A DNA stretch of 64,000 nucleotides, taken from contig OX155973.1 in the NCBI GenBank assembly GCA_944548615.1, positions 22,965,386 through 23,029,385 on the forward strand, written 5' to 3'. A program made the position numbers and the translations under genes. This DNA is from Micropterix aruncella. Taxonomy: Eukaryota > Arthropoda > Insecta > Lepidoptera > Micropterigidae. Below, piece by piece: positions 12,395-23,113 of the stretch. The notes beneath the pieces are model-generated. The model saw only the letters and a list, made by a program, of their open reading frames with translations, was not told where the DNA came from and searched no databases. The first letter of the stretch is position 1; each line of letters starts with the position of its first letter.

Positions 12395-12582
12395 CTTGCA
12401 TAGTTAATTCCCACACTGCTCAGTTTGCTCGATAATATATTATGTGGTACGCAGTCAAAAGCCTTTGCAAGGTCAAGGAAAAAACTCCTTGACACATCTG
12501 CTTTATCCACTGTTTGGACTATAATTATAACCAGAACATAATTACTCACATTTTGTGAAGCAATAATAGTTCCCGTCCACAA
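12395..12582 (-). pseudogene. Jockey-like LINE reverse transcriptase fragment (minus strand)
   Basis: The minus-strand frame contains FFLDLAKAFDCVPHNILSSK, the first catalytic Asp block typical of Jockey/R1-type reverse transcriptases (YLDLAKAFD). Only about 60 codons survive. It abuts an oppositely oriented LINE fragment at 12590. Confidence 0.7.
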
Positions 12583-12589
12583 GTTGTGC

Positions 12590-12700
12590 GTAAAATTATA
12601 GACCGAAAGCTATTGGAGAAAATTGTTTACGACCAATTGCGCCACTTAATGTCAGATCGACAGCACATTATTGTTGCCCTGTTTCAAGGCGTTACTGAAA
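12590..12700 (+). pseudogene. Jockey-like LINE reverse transcriptase fragment, upstream half
   Basis: Encodes DRKLLEKIVYDQLRHLMSDR, a conserved reverse transcriptase segment before the catalytic core. The continuation of the same protein lies at 13130-13490, so the intervening 430 bases are a later insertion. Confidence 0.65.
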
Positions 12701-13125
12701 GAACATTTTCTCCCTCAAAATATCAACTAAGAGCCAACCCTCCCCCTATCCCCTCCCCCCTTACGTTGGGTTGTTGATTGGATAGACTCATAAGAACTTT
12801 GTAATATCTATCATTTTATATAAGTCGGTATTTTTATTTTTATTTATTTGTAGTTTCTATGTATTTATTATTATAATATACATATATTATATTATAAGTT
12901 ATATTTTGTATGTATGTATGTTTGGATGTATGTATATGTATATTTATGTGTATATATTTATGTATGTGAGCTGTATTGTTACTTTTATTTAATATTACAC
13001 AGTTGGCTGTAAGAAATCGCGAAACGATAAGCCCGCCGTTTGTACTAAGTTAAAAAAGAATTTAAGTTTTCTTTACCAATGTAATTATTTTTGTTAGTAC
13101 AATAAAGGTATTTTTCATTTCATTA
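12701..13125 (+). mobile_element. LINE 3'-end insertion splitting the older fragment
   Basis: This stretch interrupts a reverse transcriptase remnant. Its right end has GATAAGCCCGCCGTTTGTA followed by AATAAAG and a short ATTT-type tail, as in LINE 3' UTRs. A TATGTATG-rich low-complexity region lies at 12905-12970. Confidence 0.5.
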
Positions 13126-13129
13126 TCCC

Positions 13130-13490
13130 AGGGCGTTCTGTGACTACCAAGGTGGAATTCACGGACATCATTAAAAATACGGACATCGTAAGCAAGTGAA
13201 TGTTATTTATACAGATTTTTCAAAGACATTTTGCAACGTTGATTACACAATTTTACTGCATGAAATTATTAGGCCAGCTTTACTGATGGATATTGTTGTG
13301 TATACGAAATTGAAACCAAGCTGTTGTGGTTCTTCATTCAGGTCGTTTTGTGACCATTTCTTCGGGGTTCCTGCAGGGCTCGCACCTTGGTCCACTTAGC
13401 TTAAATATCTACATCTCCGACATAGAAACCAATTACCAAACCTCCGGATACATCACCGATGCAATCTGAAAATTTATCCGCTGTGACGAA
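13130..13490 (+). pseudogene. Jockey-like LINE reverse transcriptase fragment, downstream half
   Basis: Encodes a decayed GRSVTTKVEFTDIIKN-like segment, then VIYTDFSKTFCNVDYTILLH (first Asp block, usual form YTDFSKAFD.VDH), then a GVPAGLAP remnant of the GVPQGS motif. Frameshifts and stops follow. Confidence 0.7.
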
Positions 13491-13865
13491 TGCGGAATGT
13501 CTTGGAATTCAATGCAGTATAGTCAACAACTTACCAGTCAACGCTTTAAAGGACAATTGCATCTTTTTCAGTGGAAAAGGGACTCATTTGGAGCACTTGT
13601 ACTCAACATATCAACAATCTGTTTAAAAAATCGGTTGTGTCACCCCAAGACTTTCCTGGCAAGTAGACAAGCCCCCCTGTGTCAACCTACCCGTGGTATT
13701 AAAATGCTATTTAAAAAAAAAAGTTTTTTCTTAAATATGACGTGCTTTAAATATTATTTGTGCAGCTCGTATATAAGATATTCCAACCAAAAATTTACAA
13801 CATGATTTTAGTCCAACAAAGCATCTGTGTATCGAATTTCAAGTCTCTAAGTTCAATATTTCAAG
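13491..13865. other. decayed continuation, nothing clearly recognised
   Basis: Possible further LINE remnants in broken frames up to about 13700, then AT-rich sequence. Confidence 0.4.
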
Positions 13866-14080
13866 ACTAGCGCGCCCTCTGATGGACCGATTTCAACCAC
13901 AATCTTTTCAACTTGCCATGATTGAATGATGCCTGCATGCCGAATTTCAGCTCAGTTGGATGAAGCGTTTGGGCGCTATCGTGGAGGAATACACACACAC
14001 ACAGACAGACTTCAGTTTGAAAATGGTCTTAATCGTCCCGACCTTCCGGTCAAAATGTATATTTCCATCTCAAAAAAATA
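13866..14080 (+). repeat. dispersed repeat, copy 1 (LINE 3' UTR-like)
   Basis: Matches the reverse complement of about 47755-48060: shared order of AGCGTTTG(G/A)GCGCT, GGAGGAATACACACAC and AAATGG TCTTAATCGTC blocks. Non-coding; family not identified. Confidence 0.6.
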
Positions 14081-14381
14081 TGATAGAACGATCACTATTA
14101 TTATACATTACATTACATTTTCGTCGTGTCCAATTGACGGCTAAAGACCGCTCTTGGACGTGTCAAAATAATTGGGTTATGTAGTAAGTTTCATTACTAC
14201 TCTTTACTGAACATACATAGTTAGTCAAGAATTAACTACTAGATTGTCAAACTATAAATATAAATAATCAAAATAGAAGCCTAATATTTGAAGTAGTTAG
14301 TCATTCGAAAAGATACGTAGTAAAATTATTTATCGTAATATTCAAATTGTCAGTAAAATATTATGTTAAATAATCAAATTA

Positions 14382-14460
14382 AATGTACGTTACGCATTTT
14401 AAACTAAAAGTACATATTGAGATGTCAACCACAACGGGCGAACCCGTCACCGCAGGTCGT
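14382..14460 (+). repeat. inverted copy of 15405-15470
   Basis: Holds ACAACGGGCGAACCCGTCAC, whose reverse complement lies at about 15410-15430. The flanking similarity extends about 50 bases in all. Confidence 0.6.
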
Positions 14461-14589
14461 TTTAACGATTCATCGTTCTATCGACCGTGCAGTGAGCGTA
14501 GAAGACTGGACATTACAAATCCGACGTCTAGCTACGCCACAACCCGCAAGAGACCAACGCCTTTACCGCGAGATAGCCAGTAATGTTAC

Positions 14590-15060
14590 CTGGCGGACCG
14601 ACACTCGCGCCCTTGCTTCCAATTGTGACCAGATTTCTCCGGTCTCTCGAATGGTTCCGAGTTCGAGGTCGCTTGCGCGGTCCTCTCCCTTACGAAGCGG
14701 TGAAACGGTGTACACCGAATCTATCGCGGACCAAGGCGTCCTTTGCCCGACTCTGAACCGGGATCGGATGGCCAATGGTCATTTCAAGAGCAGTCGCCGT
14801 AAGGTAGGCAACCACCCCCGCTCTATAGGAAACAATACAGTTCCCAGACTCCCCCGACTGTTAGTCGGAGAGCATAATCGATTGGCTTGCGCCGCTCGGT
14901 GCGCAGACCGTCCAGGTTTGATTCCCGGGGGAGACTGGTTGACCCAGTGTCCTACCCAGGTTCGCACCCCATGCGTGGAGGCCATCGGATGGGTGTTGAC
15001 CCGTGAGTGTGACCGACTCTGAACACATGGGTCATCGTAAAAGTACAGATATAAGACCAT
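14590..15060 (-). repeat. dispersed GC-rich repeat, copy 2
   Basis: Reverse-oriented relative of 7311-7760. The + strand is open for 201 codons across part of it, but the translation is arginine-rich and featureless, and the composition explains the absence of stops. A TTTGATTCCCGGGGG string looks like a tRNA B box, but no tRNA fold is evident. Confidence 0.6.
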
Positions 15061-15099
15061 ATAAAATAATCAGACAATAAGGCTCGTAATTTAAATGGG

Positions 15100-15470
15100 C
15101 ACAATATTTGAAAAACCATGGCCCTCAAATTCGGCCAGATTATAGAAAGGGTGGCCTATCAGCGTCTCCTTGATGTTTTTTAAAGTTATATGTCCTCCAG
15201 CTGTTTAAATTTTGTAGGGAGTAGGTTATAGAATTTAATGCTAAGGTACAAGTAGCTTTTCTGTACTTTTGCCAGTCGTATTCGGGGTATGCATTAAAAG
15301 GGAGCTACCGCGGGTATGATGAGAGTGAATGTCTGCATTAATTGGTGTTTCTGCTATGTGCTGTCTAGCATACAGCGATATGTCTAGCATATCGTTACAA
15401 CTTCCTGAGGTGACGGGTTCGCCCGTTGTAGTTAACAATTTAAGTTGTTACGTACAGACTTATACAGACC
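15100..15470 (-). pseudogene. LINE ORF C-terminal remnant (minus strand)
   Basis: Minus-strand frames carry a C-terminal pattern seen in Jockey-type LINEs (Leu-rich segment followed by a KQLEDITLKN-like stretch) in broken frames. Weak. Confidence 0.35.
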
Positions 15471-15791
15471 ATTTAATATTAGAGATAAACTCTCTAAATC
15501 CCTTACAATATTTTACCTCTGATGTACTTGAGCACTTATGACAGTTTACTAGCATAAAAGTAAATCACTGATTATGCAAAAACGCTAAAAACAGCAAAAC
15601 TCGGATAGGTACCACAGTAACAAGTGGCTAAAAACCAAACAAATTGAAATCCCTTTGGGAATAATATATTTCAGATCTGTATGTTTTAAAACCCTTTACA
15701 ACCATAATTATTTAAGAAAACGCAAACCTTTGATATTGACTAGTTAAAAAATAGAATTTTGGTTTGAAATCTTAGCTGTAATGAATATAAT

Positions 15792-15797
15792 TTTATT
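15792..15797 (-). terminator. poly(A) signal AATAAA for the VAP-like gene
   Basis: AATAAA on the minus strand about 22 bases past the stop codon of the VAP-like ORF, a short but plausible 3' UTR. Confidence 0.5.
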
Positions 15798-15818
15798 TTA
15801 GCAATAAATTGAATTTAA

Positions 15819-16436
15819 TTACAAGATGAATTTTCCAATTATGATTCCGATGACGGCGCAGAGAATCGCTCCTAGGTACGTCGGTAGATGGTTTTGAGCG
15901 GGCGGCTCGAACGAATGATTCTTTGCCCTCGAGGGGGCTAATCCTTCGCCCTGACTGCGCCGCAGCACTTCAACCTCTTCTAAGAGGGTTTCCATCTCTT
16001 TCTGGAGCCTATCTTTCTCCTCGGAGGATATGGTTTTGATGGGTTCGATCGGCGGCGTCGGGGCCTCGAAGACGCAGTACAGCTTTGTGTTCACGATGTC
16101 CTCGCTCCGGATCGAGTCCCAGACTTCCTCGGGTTCGAGCGCGCTGTCTGCCGCAATCGCCGTCTGTACCATGAACTTGTGTTTGTGCAGCGCGGTTAGA
16201 TCGGTAGCCGGCGCCTGAAGAATTATCGAGACTTCGACGTTTGCGCCGGGGAAGAGCAATCCGCGATTGGGACGAACGGAGTATTTTTTCTTCGCTTTCG
16301 TTTTTATCTTGAAATACACCTTTGATTCGGTAGGATTCGTTAGCTTTAGATAAGACGTCGTTGGCACATTGTAAGGACCTTTGAATTTGATCACGGTCGG
16401 TGGGTCTATGATTACGCTTTGCCTCAGGACAGCCAT
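15819..16436 (-). CDS. divergent VAMP-associated protein (VAP/MSP-domain, tail-anchored)
   Basis: 205 codons. Residues about 8-125 form an MSP domain: SYLKLTNPTESKVYFKIKT, KKYSVRPNRGLLFPGANVEV and HKHKFMVQTA match the VAP signature, including the proline-containing RPN loop and the KFMVQ strand used to bind FFAT motifs. Residues about 140-163 are a Glu-rich coiled coil (EKDRLQKEMETLLEEVEVL). The C-terminus (about 186-204) is a hydrophobic tail anchor ending GIIIGKFIL. VAPs sit in the ER membrane and tether it to other organelles through FFAT partners. It is shorter and more diverged than the usual insect Vap33, so it may be a second paralogue. The coding part is intronless, but a TTTTCTTTTCAG acceptor lies 11 bases upstream of the ATG, implying a non-coding first exon further right. 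Confidence 0.85.
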   Translation of the reverse strand: MAVLRQSVIIDPPTVIKFKGPYNVPTTSYLKLTNPTESKVYFKIKTKAKKKYSVRPNRGLLFPGANVEVSIILQAPATDLTALHKHKFMVQTAIAADSALEPEEVWDSIRSEDIVNTKLYCVFEAPTPPIEPIKTISSEEKDRLQKEMETLLEEVEVLRRSQGEGLAPSRAKNHSFEPPAQNHLPTYLGAILCAVIGIIIGKFIL

Positions 16437-16446
16437 TGCTAAGTTT

Positions 16447-16460
16447 CTGAAAAGAAAATA
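16447..16460 (-). other. splice acceptor of a 5'-UTR intron, VAP-like gene
   Basis: On the minus strand TTTTCTTTTCAG ends just before AAACTTAGCAATGG. A strong pyrimidine tract and CAG so near the start codon indicate an intron in the leader. The BEL/Pao element lies within this presumed intron, in the opposite orientation to the gene. Confidence 0.6.
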
Positions 16461-16464
16461 AATT

Positions 16465-16469
16465 AATAG
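16465..16469. repeat. target-site duplication AATAG, left
   Basis: AATAG precedes the left LTR and recurs directly after the right LTR at 23602-23606. Five bases is normal for BEL/Pao integrases. Confidence 0.9.
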
Positions 16470-16958
16470 TGTTAACGCCAGTTTAATAATTTATTTTTTT
16501 TATTTTTATTTTTTTTTTATATTAATTAATTATACTGCAACATTGGCAACATTTTACCTATCCGGTCCGATCCTAGCACGCATTTAATATCGCAAAGAAT
16601 GGCATACCGTCAATTACGTTTTGGATGGCGCTGGCAAATGTCATGACCGATGGACGTGCGGTAAAATCGAGCCAGAAAATCGTATATCCGCGTTAAAAAT
16701 TAATGTGAACAATTAATGTTTTAAGTGTGTGATTCGGACAATAGAACAACCTCAAGATCTGCAACCAGGCCTGAAGAATAGTCGCTGACACGCCGGCACA
16801 GTATCCAAGTAAGTGCGTGTTTTCCTTGGTTTTCCTTCCCTTCAGACCAGTTGTAGATATATCCTACGATAACAGTCCACTTTCAAAAATTCATAATATT
16901 ATAATTATATTCTGCTTAATTTCTTTTCCGCTTTATAACAAATACCCGCGCCGCACCA
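16470..16958 (+). repeat. left LTR of BEL/Pao element
   Basis: 489 bases, beginning TGTTAACGCC and ending CCGCACCA, so it has canonical TG...CA termini. It differs from the right LTR at about three substitutions plus one base in a T run, indicating a young insertion. Confidence 0.95.
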
Positions 16959-16980
16959 TTTGGTCCGTACGAACCTGGAT
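16959..16980 (+). promoter_or_regulatory. presumed primer-binding site
   Basis: TTTGGTCCGTACGAACCTGG directly follows the left LTR. It contains TGG, complementary to a tRNA CCA end, at the expected place. I could not assign a tRNA. Confidence 0.5.
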
Positions 16981-17573
16981 TTTGTATCTATGTACCTACA
17001 TTTATATTTCATTTTAAATATATTGTTTTAATCACACATACTTAACATTAAAATTCACAAAATTAAAATCTCTCGTCCCATAAAACATAACCTACATACA
17101 TATATACTTCTAGTAATTTATAATTCATATCATATATATTACATTTATTTTCCGCACCGCAAACTAGGTATATTTCACCGCTCATATTCTAATAAAATAT
17201 AAAATACAAAAAAATAAAATAAAATAAAAAACTTATAATTAATTATACATATACTGCCACGGAATAGCGTTGCCACACATATATTATTAGTTCAATGGTA
17301 TTTACGCATTAGTATTTACATTCAAATCCGATACAATTCCGCATACATATTTATTTTTATATATATATTTATAAACCGCATAAATACATTTAAATAAACC
17401 GCATACATAAAGTTTTATAAACCTCATATAGAAATATTTATATATATAATTACTTAGTTGCACAATATATTTTGCGTACTTTGCCTTTTGCCTGCTCACT
17501 GCGTCGTCGAGTGGTTATTTTGGTTTCCTCCGTTTTTTGTCTAATTATTTTTATTTGGGTTTAACCTTTCGAT

Positions 17574-20500
17574 ATGCCTAAAAAACCGGAAATAGACCGC
17601 GGTGAGGACATTCCTGATGTAAACGATGAGAAAGTCATGTTATTAAATATAGCATTAGCAAAACGGAATGCTATATTTTCACGCTTACAAACAATTTATG
17701 ACAGATCAAAAAGTATACGGAACGAGAACGATAATGACATTCTACTCGACGCTTCAATATGCATGGATAATTTGCGCAATGAGTTTGAGAAAGCATTAAA
17801 CGAGTATAATTTATTATATATGAAAATAAATATGGGATCAGAGGTTGATTATCAGGCATGGACTTCATTTGAAGATATGTATTGGCACATAAAATCTGTG
17901 TTATCTCGAATTAAATCTAATATCAATAATGATGTACCAAAACCCGCATTGCTATATAAAAGCAGACCGACGTTGCCACCAATAGAATTAATGGCATTCG
18001 ATGGTGACATTCGGACATGGCCAAGATTTTATGATAGTTTTAAGTCCATCGTGCATGACAATCCAACTCTGTCTGATGCGGATAGGTTATACTATTTACT
18101 TGGAAAAATATCAAATAAAGCGCAATCAGCTTTTTCCGGGATTACTCCTTGTTCAGATAATTATGAAATTATTATAAAATCGCTTAAAGACAAATATGAT
18201 GATAAACGCTTGCTAGCGAGTACTTACCTAAACCAAATATTAGATGGAAAATCATATTCTACGGCATCAGCTCAGAATTTAGAAATATTTCTAGATAATT
18301 ACGCCACCACCATAAATGCGTTAAAGAATTTAAAAATTCCGGATTTAACCGATTTTATATTCTTACATATTTCATTAAATAGGTTGGATCCAGAAACAGT
18401 GCGCGCATTTGAATTGCATTCGCGGCAGGAAAATATTCCTTCCTTAATAAGTTTAATTGAATTTGTAAAACAACAAGCGAACATTTTAAATCGGCAATCG
18501 AGTTCGACCTTATGTGCAAAATTAAATGGTAATAATAATAATAATACGAAGCGATCGAACAATCATAATAAAGGAAGTGTCAAAATCCCACAACCGCAGA
18601 CATATGTCGCTGTATCCGATGCATATCAGTGTTTATGTAAGGATATTGTACATGACAACTTTTATAAGTGCCCAGAGTTTAATATTATGACTCCAAGCAA
18701 TCGGTTTAAATTAATAAAGGAGCGTAATGGCTGTGTTAACTGCCTAAGTGGCAAGCACAGAGCAGGGAAGTGCAATTCAAGTTCTAAGTGTAGGACTTGT
18801 AATGGCAAACATCACAGCTTATTACATTTTAATTTAAAAAATAATTCTAATACTGTGACGTCATCTACAAAAGCAAATCCGTGCGCGACCCCATCAGACC
18901 AGCAGCAGCCATCAGCATCCGTCACCTATACCTCAAACGCTGTACATAACTCTGCACTCGCGCTATGTTCAACGTCTACTGTCGATTCGCCCCACACTGA
19001 CGCAAGCGTATCTAATATAGATCGCGTGCTTACCACGCAATGTAATATGCATACTACGGTGTTACTTGCTACGGCAGTCGTAATTGTTTATGATGCTTGT
19101 GGCATAGAACACAATATACGATGTTTATTAGATTCTGCTTCTCAGAGCAATTTTGTGACTTCAGATTGTTGTAATAAGCTTAATTTAAATATAAGTCCGA
19201 ATAATATAGCGGTAAGAGGTATCGGTGGTTCTGAAAAATATACGAAGGGGTTTGTTAATTTTCAATTTGCTTCAAAGTACAACAAAGACGTAAAATATAA
19301 TATTTCATCGCTTGTGGTAGAAAAAATAACAGATCACTTGCCTTCTATACCCGTAGACGTCACTGATTTACCTTTCCTTCATGGACTTCCGCTCGCAGAC
19401 GAGGATTTCTACGCTCCAGCACAGATCGATGTTTTAATCGGTGCTTCTTTATTTTCACAACTTCTGTTACCAGATGTAGTAAGAAGTCATTCTGCTGCAG
19501 TTCCACGAGCTATACAAACCATGCTTGGTTATGTTATCATGGGAACTGCTCCTGCTTTATCCAACCGCGAGAAACTAACCGTAGCCTGCTGTAGCACATT
19601 ACGGGATGAGACTGAATCAGAAATAAATACATTAATTAAACGCTTTTGGCATATTGATGAAATGCCTATCGCTATACTGCCAACTGAGTCTCCGGAAGAG
19701 ATTGAGTGTGAACACTTCTTTCGCGATACTACTGAACGAATTACCGACGGAAGATACACAGTTGCGTTACCTTTCCGCTCGGACGTTTTCTCTCTCGGAG
19801 ATTCTTTTGAAACCGCCAAGAAGCGTTTCTTGAGCTTAGAAAGAAAACTCGAGGGATCTACCGCGCTTCGCTCTGCATATGATGCAGTGATTAATGAATA
19901 TCTAGAGAAAGGATACTTATCCCCCGCACCCGCTGATGATGACAATATTTATCCCGCTTATATTATACCTCACCACGGCATAGTACGTGAAGATAAGTCT
20001 ACGACCAAACTCCGCAAGGTTCTCGACGCGAGCTGTAAGACCAGTTCTGGAATATCACTAAATGATGTCCTTCACTGTGGCCCGAATTTACAGGGCGATC
20101 TGTTTACTATTCTTTTAAATTTTCGGCTATTCCATATAGCACTTTCCGCGGATTGTAAACAGATGTTTTTGCAGATCGCAATGAAAGCTCGAGATCGTCG
20201 TTTTCAACGAATTATTTACCGCTTTAATCCACAGGATCCGCTTACTATTTATCAGTATAATACGGTTTGTTTTGGACTTAAGTCCAGTCCATTCCATGCG
20301 CTTCGTGTCATACGGCAACTAGTCGATGATGAGGGCGACTCGTTTCCTCTCGCAAAAGAAATAACTAGGGATTCTATTTATATGGATGATATAGTATTTA
20401 GCATAATGACAGAAGAACAAGGAATATCGGCGTCTAATCAGCTGATAGAGCTGTTCAAATGCGGGCAGTTTGATTTAGTTAAGTGGATTAGCAACTGTGA

Positions 20501-22931
20501 AAAGGTTTTACATCGCATCCCCGCAACGCATCGAGCTAACGAACCTATAGAGTTTGATAAAACAGCACAACAAAAGATTTTGGGCTTAAGTTGGTCACAG
20601 ATTAATGATAATTTTGAATTTAAAATTACCGCTCCTAACAGAAAATGCTCTAAACGCGTTATATTAGCTACTGTGGCAAGAATATGGGACGTAATGGGTT
20701 TCGTAGCGCCTGTCGTTCTATTCGCGAAACTATTAATAAAGGAATTGTGGTTATTAAAGCTAGATTGGGATGACGAACCTCCCGGTCATATCATAAAAAC
20801 GTGGGATAAGTTCTGCTCAGAGCTCTCACAACTTAACGAAATAAAAATACCTCGCCATCTAGGCGTATTTGAAGGTAGCATTCTCCGTCTAGTAGGCTTT
20901 TCAGACGCGTTAGAGAGCGCTTACGGGGCAGTTCTGTACTCACATACTAGTAACACTAACCAGCCAGTAAGCATTCAGCTTGTTTGTGCTAAATCGAAAG
21001 TTGCTCCAGTCAAGTCATTATCTATTGCGCGGCTTGAACCCTGTGCTGTTGAACTGCTAGCCAAACTACTAAGACGAGTATATGACACCTATAATCGCCG
21101 CTATTCTATTTTTGAAGTATATGCGTTTACGGATTCTAAAGTGACTTTATGCTGGCTCAATTCCTCACCGCACCGCTGGCAAACATTTGTTGCCAATCGC
21201 GTCATTAAGACGCTCGATAATTTTCCCGCTAAACATTTTTTTCATGTCGCCGGAATTGACAATCCAGCAGACTGCTTATCACGTGGTCTATCACCGGGAA
21301 AGCTACTTCACCATCCGCTCTGGTCTCAGGGTCCACTTTGGTTTGCACTAGATCCTTCGCTGTGGCCTGTAAATAAAATTAATAGCATTGAAGTAGAACA
21401 CTTACCTGAAGAGAAGATAATCGCTTATCCAGTAACGTCAAATCCTGAAGTAAAATCAGTTGTTCAGGACCTCGCGTCCCGCATCTCCTCTTGGAGTAAG
21501 CTTCTGCGTGTAGTAGTGTATGTAGGCAGATTCATTAAGAAGTTACCGCGCACAGAGTCACTGTCAATTACTGCAACTGATCTCGAGTCAGCTGAGAAAA
21601 TTATAATCCGCGACATGCAAAATAGACATTTCTTGAAAGAAATTAAACTTTTACAAGCTAATAAAATTAGCTCTCCCGCATTTTTGAAACTTAAAGCGTT
21701 TTTAAGTGATGGCATCATTCGCGTAGGTGGTCGTTTATGTAACTCAGCCGAGAAGTACGAACATAAACACCCCATTATTCTTCCGCGCCACGATGCAATT
21801 GTCGAAACATTAATAGATTATCACCATAAAAAACACTTGCATGCTGGGCCTGAGCTTCTTATGTCAATATTAAGGCAGAAGCTCTGGATATTAGCCGCTA
21901 GACGTATTATTCGCGCAAGAATAAACAGATGCAATACATGTTTTAAGGCAAAACCGCATTCGCAGTTCCCGTTAATGTCGGATCTTCCGGTGCAACGTGT
22001 AACTCAATCCGAAAAGGCTTTTATTCACACAGGTTGCGACTACGCAGGACCCATAAGTTACACGCCCATACGCGCTCGTGGTATCAGGAGTCGAAAGGCC
22101 TATATGTGTATATTTACTTGCCTAACTACGCGCGCTCTTCACATAGAAATCGCTACTGATCTTAGCACTGTAAGCTTTCTCTCCGCTTTAAAACGTTTTC
22201 TATCACGTCGCGGCCCAGTAAAATATATATATTCCGACAATGCAACGAACTTTTTAGGTACACGTAATTATTTACGGGAATTATATGACTTTCTTTCAAA
22301 GGAATACCGCACTTCTTTCGAGAAAGAACTCACTGATAATTACATAGAGTTCAAATTTATACCTCCCGCGGCTCCGAATTTTGGCGGCTGTTGGGAGAGT
22401 GCTGTCAAATCAGTTAAAAATCACCTGTTTAAGGTTATTGGACAACAAATCCTCTGTTATGAGGAGTTAACAACAGTTTTGACACAGGTAGAGTGCCTGT
22501 TAAACTCGCGTCCTCTTACTGTACTAAGCTCTGACCCTTCTGAGCCTTCAGCCTTAACTCCAGCTCATTTTCTAAATACTTTACCGCTCTGCTCTCTGCC
22601 CGCACCTTATGTAGAAACAACCGCAGACCATCTGCTACAAAGACACGATTTTTTAGATAAGTTAGTTCAATCCTTTTGGCGGCGCTGGAGGGCTGAATAT
22701 TTACATCAGTTGCAGGTGAGGCAAAAATGGAATAAACCATCTGTTCCAATTGAGGTCGGAACAGTCGTTATAATAAATAGTGATAATTCTCCAACACTTT
22801 CATGGCCTTTAGGTATAATCGAAAGAGTTCATCCTTCAAAGGATGATGTTGTACGGGTTGTCACTTTAAAAACCGCAAAAGGCACACTCGTTCGACCAGT
22901 GACACGCTTGTGCCCCTTACCAACACAGTAA
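17574..22931 (+). CDS. BEL/Pao Gag-Pol polyprotein
   Basis: 1785 codons with no interruption. Approximate domain order: Gag-like region (DUF1759 type) 120-310; zinc knuckles with CVNCLSGKHRAGKC and CRTCNGKHH at 380-415; A17-type aspartic protease with LLDSASQSNFV near 518; reverse transcriptase 760-1010 with YMDD near 935; RNase H-like region 1100-1230 with GFSDALESAYG; integrase zinc-binding H2C2 region near 1416-1460; integrase core with D in GCDYAGP (about 1488), D in YSDNATNF (about 1553) and E in GGCWESA (about 1606); C-terminal DUF5641-type region. Length and order are normal for BEL/Pao, and every catalytic motif looked for is present. The long intergenic leader (16959-17573) is AT-rich and non-coding. 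Confidence 0.95.
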   Translation: MPKKPEIDRGEDIPDVNDEKVMLLNIALAKRNAIFSRLQTIYDRSKSIRNENDNDILLDASICMDNLRNEFEKALNEYNLLYMKINMGSEVDYQAWTSFEDMYWHIKSVLSRIKSNINNDVPKPALLYKSRPTLPPIELMAFDGDIRTWPRFYDSFKSIVHDNPTLSDADRLYYLLGKISNKAQSAFSGITPCSDNYEIIIKSLKDKYDDKRLLASTYLNQILDGKSYSTASAQNLEIFLDNYATTINALKNLKIPDLTDFIFLHISLNRLDPETVRAFELHSRQENIPSLISLIEFVKQQANILNRQSSSTLCAKLNGNNNNNTKRSNNHNKGSVKIPQPQTYVAVSDAYQCLCKDIVHDNFYKCPEFNIMTPSNRFKLIKERNGCVNCLSGKHRAGKCNSSSKCRTCNGKHHSLLHFNLKNNSNTVTSSTKANPCATPSDQQQPSASVTYTSNAVHNSALALCSTSTVDSPHTDASVSNIDRVLTTQCNMHTTVLLATAVVIVYDACGIEHNIRCLLDSASQSNFVTSDCCNKLNLNISPNNIAVRGIGGSEKYTKGFVNFQFASKYNKDVKYNISSLVVEKITDHLPSIPVDVTDLPFLHGLPLADEDFYAPAQIDVLIGASLFSQLLLPDVVRSHSAAVPRAIQTMLGYVIMGTAPALSNREKLTVACCSTLRDETESEINTLIKRFWHIDEMPIAILPTESPEEIECEHFFRDTTERITDGRYTVALPFRSDVFSLGDSFETAKKRFLSLERKLEGSTALRSAYDAVINEYLEKGYLSPAPADDDNIYPAYIIPHHGIVREDKSTTKLRKVLDASCKTSSGISLNDVLHCGPNLQGDLFTILLNFRLFHIALSADCKQMFLQIAMKARDRRFQRIIYRFNPQDPLTIYQYNTVCFGLKSSPFHALRVIRQLVDDEGDSFPLAKEITRDSIYMDDIVFSIMTEEQGISASNQLIELFKCGQFDLVKWISNCEKVLHRIPATHRANEPIEFDKTAQQKILGLSWSQINDNFEFKITAPNRKCSKRVILATVARIWDVMGFVAPVVLFAKLLIKELWLLKLDWDDEPPGHIIKTWDKFCSELSQLNEIKIPRHLGVFEGSILRLVGFSDALESAYGAVLYSHTSNTNQPVSIQLVCAKSKVAPVKSLSIARLEPCAVELLAKLLRRVYDTYNRRYSIFEVYAFTDSKVTLCWLNSSPHRWQTFVANRVIKTLDNFPAKHFFHVAGIDNPADCLSRGLSPGKLLHHPLWSQGPLWFALDPSLWPVNKINSIEVEHLPEEKIIAYPVTSNPEVKSVVQDLASRISSWSKLLRVVVYVGRFIKKLPRTESLSITATDLESAEKIIIRDMQNRHFLKEIKLLQANKISSPAFLKLKAFLSDGIIRVGGRLCNSAEKYEHKHPIILPRHDAIVETLIDYHHKKHLHAGPELLMSILRQKLWILAARRIIRARINRCNTCFKAKPHSQFPLMSDLPVQRVTQSEKAFIHTGCDYAGPISYTPIRARGIRSRKAYMCIFTCLTTRALHIEIATDLSTVSFLSALKRFLSRRGPVKYIYSDNATNFLGTRNYLRELYDFLSKEYRTSFEKELTDNYIEFKFIPPAAPNFGGCWESAVKSVKNHLFKVIGQQILCYEELTTVLTQVECLLNSRPLTVLSSDPSEPSALTPAHFLNTLPLCSLPAPYVETTADHLLQRHDFLDKLVQSFWRRWRAEYLHQLQVRQKWNKPSVPIEVGTVVIINSDNSPTLSWPLGIIERVHPSKDDVVRVVTLKTAKGTLVRPVTRLCPLPTQ

Positions 22932-23100
22932 TTTACTCTATATTACACATATATAGTAATTTATGTATTTTTAAGTAATCATATTTAGTAATTTATGCTA
23001 TCTACGTATATTATATGTATATAAAACCTACTTTAATTTATCTTGCATAACATTATATGTCCCGCATTTTGTATAGTGTTTTCTACTTAAAGGTGATCCT

Positions 23101-23113
23101 TTAAGGGGGGGAG
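23101..23113 (+). promoter_or_regulatory. polypurine tract of BEL/Pao element
   Basis: TTAAGGGGGGGAG immediately precedes the right LTR, the expected plus-strand priming site. Confidence 0.85.

Noticed and set aside
14417..15022. 201-codon GC-rich open frame
   Set aside because: Lies in a dispersed repeat (reverse of 7311-7760), Arg-rich and without domain signal; openness follows composition.
16559..16958. Possible independent gene or promoter upstream of VAP
   Set aside because: The sequence is the left LTR, repeated at 23203-23601.
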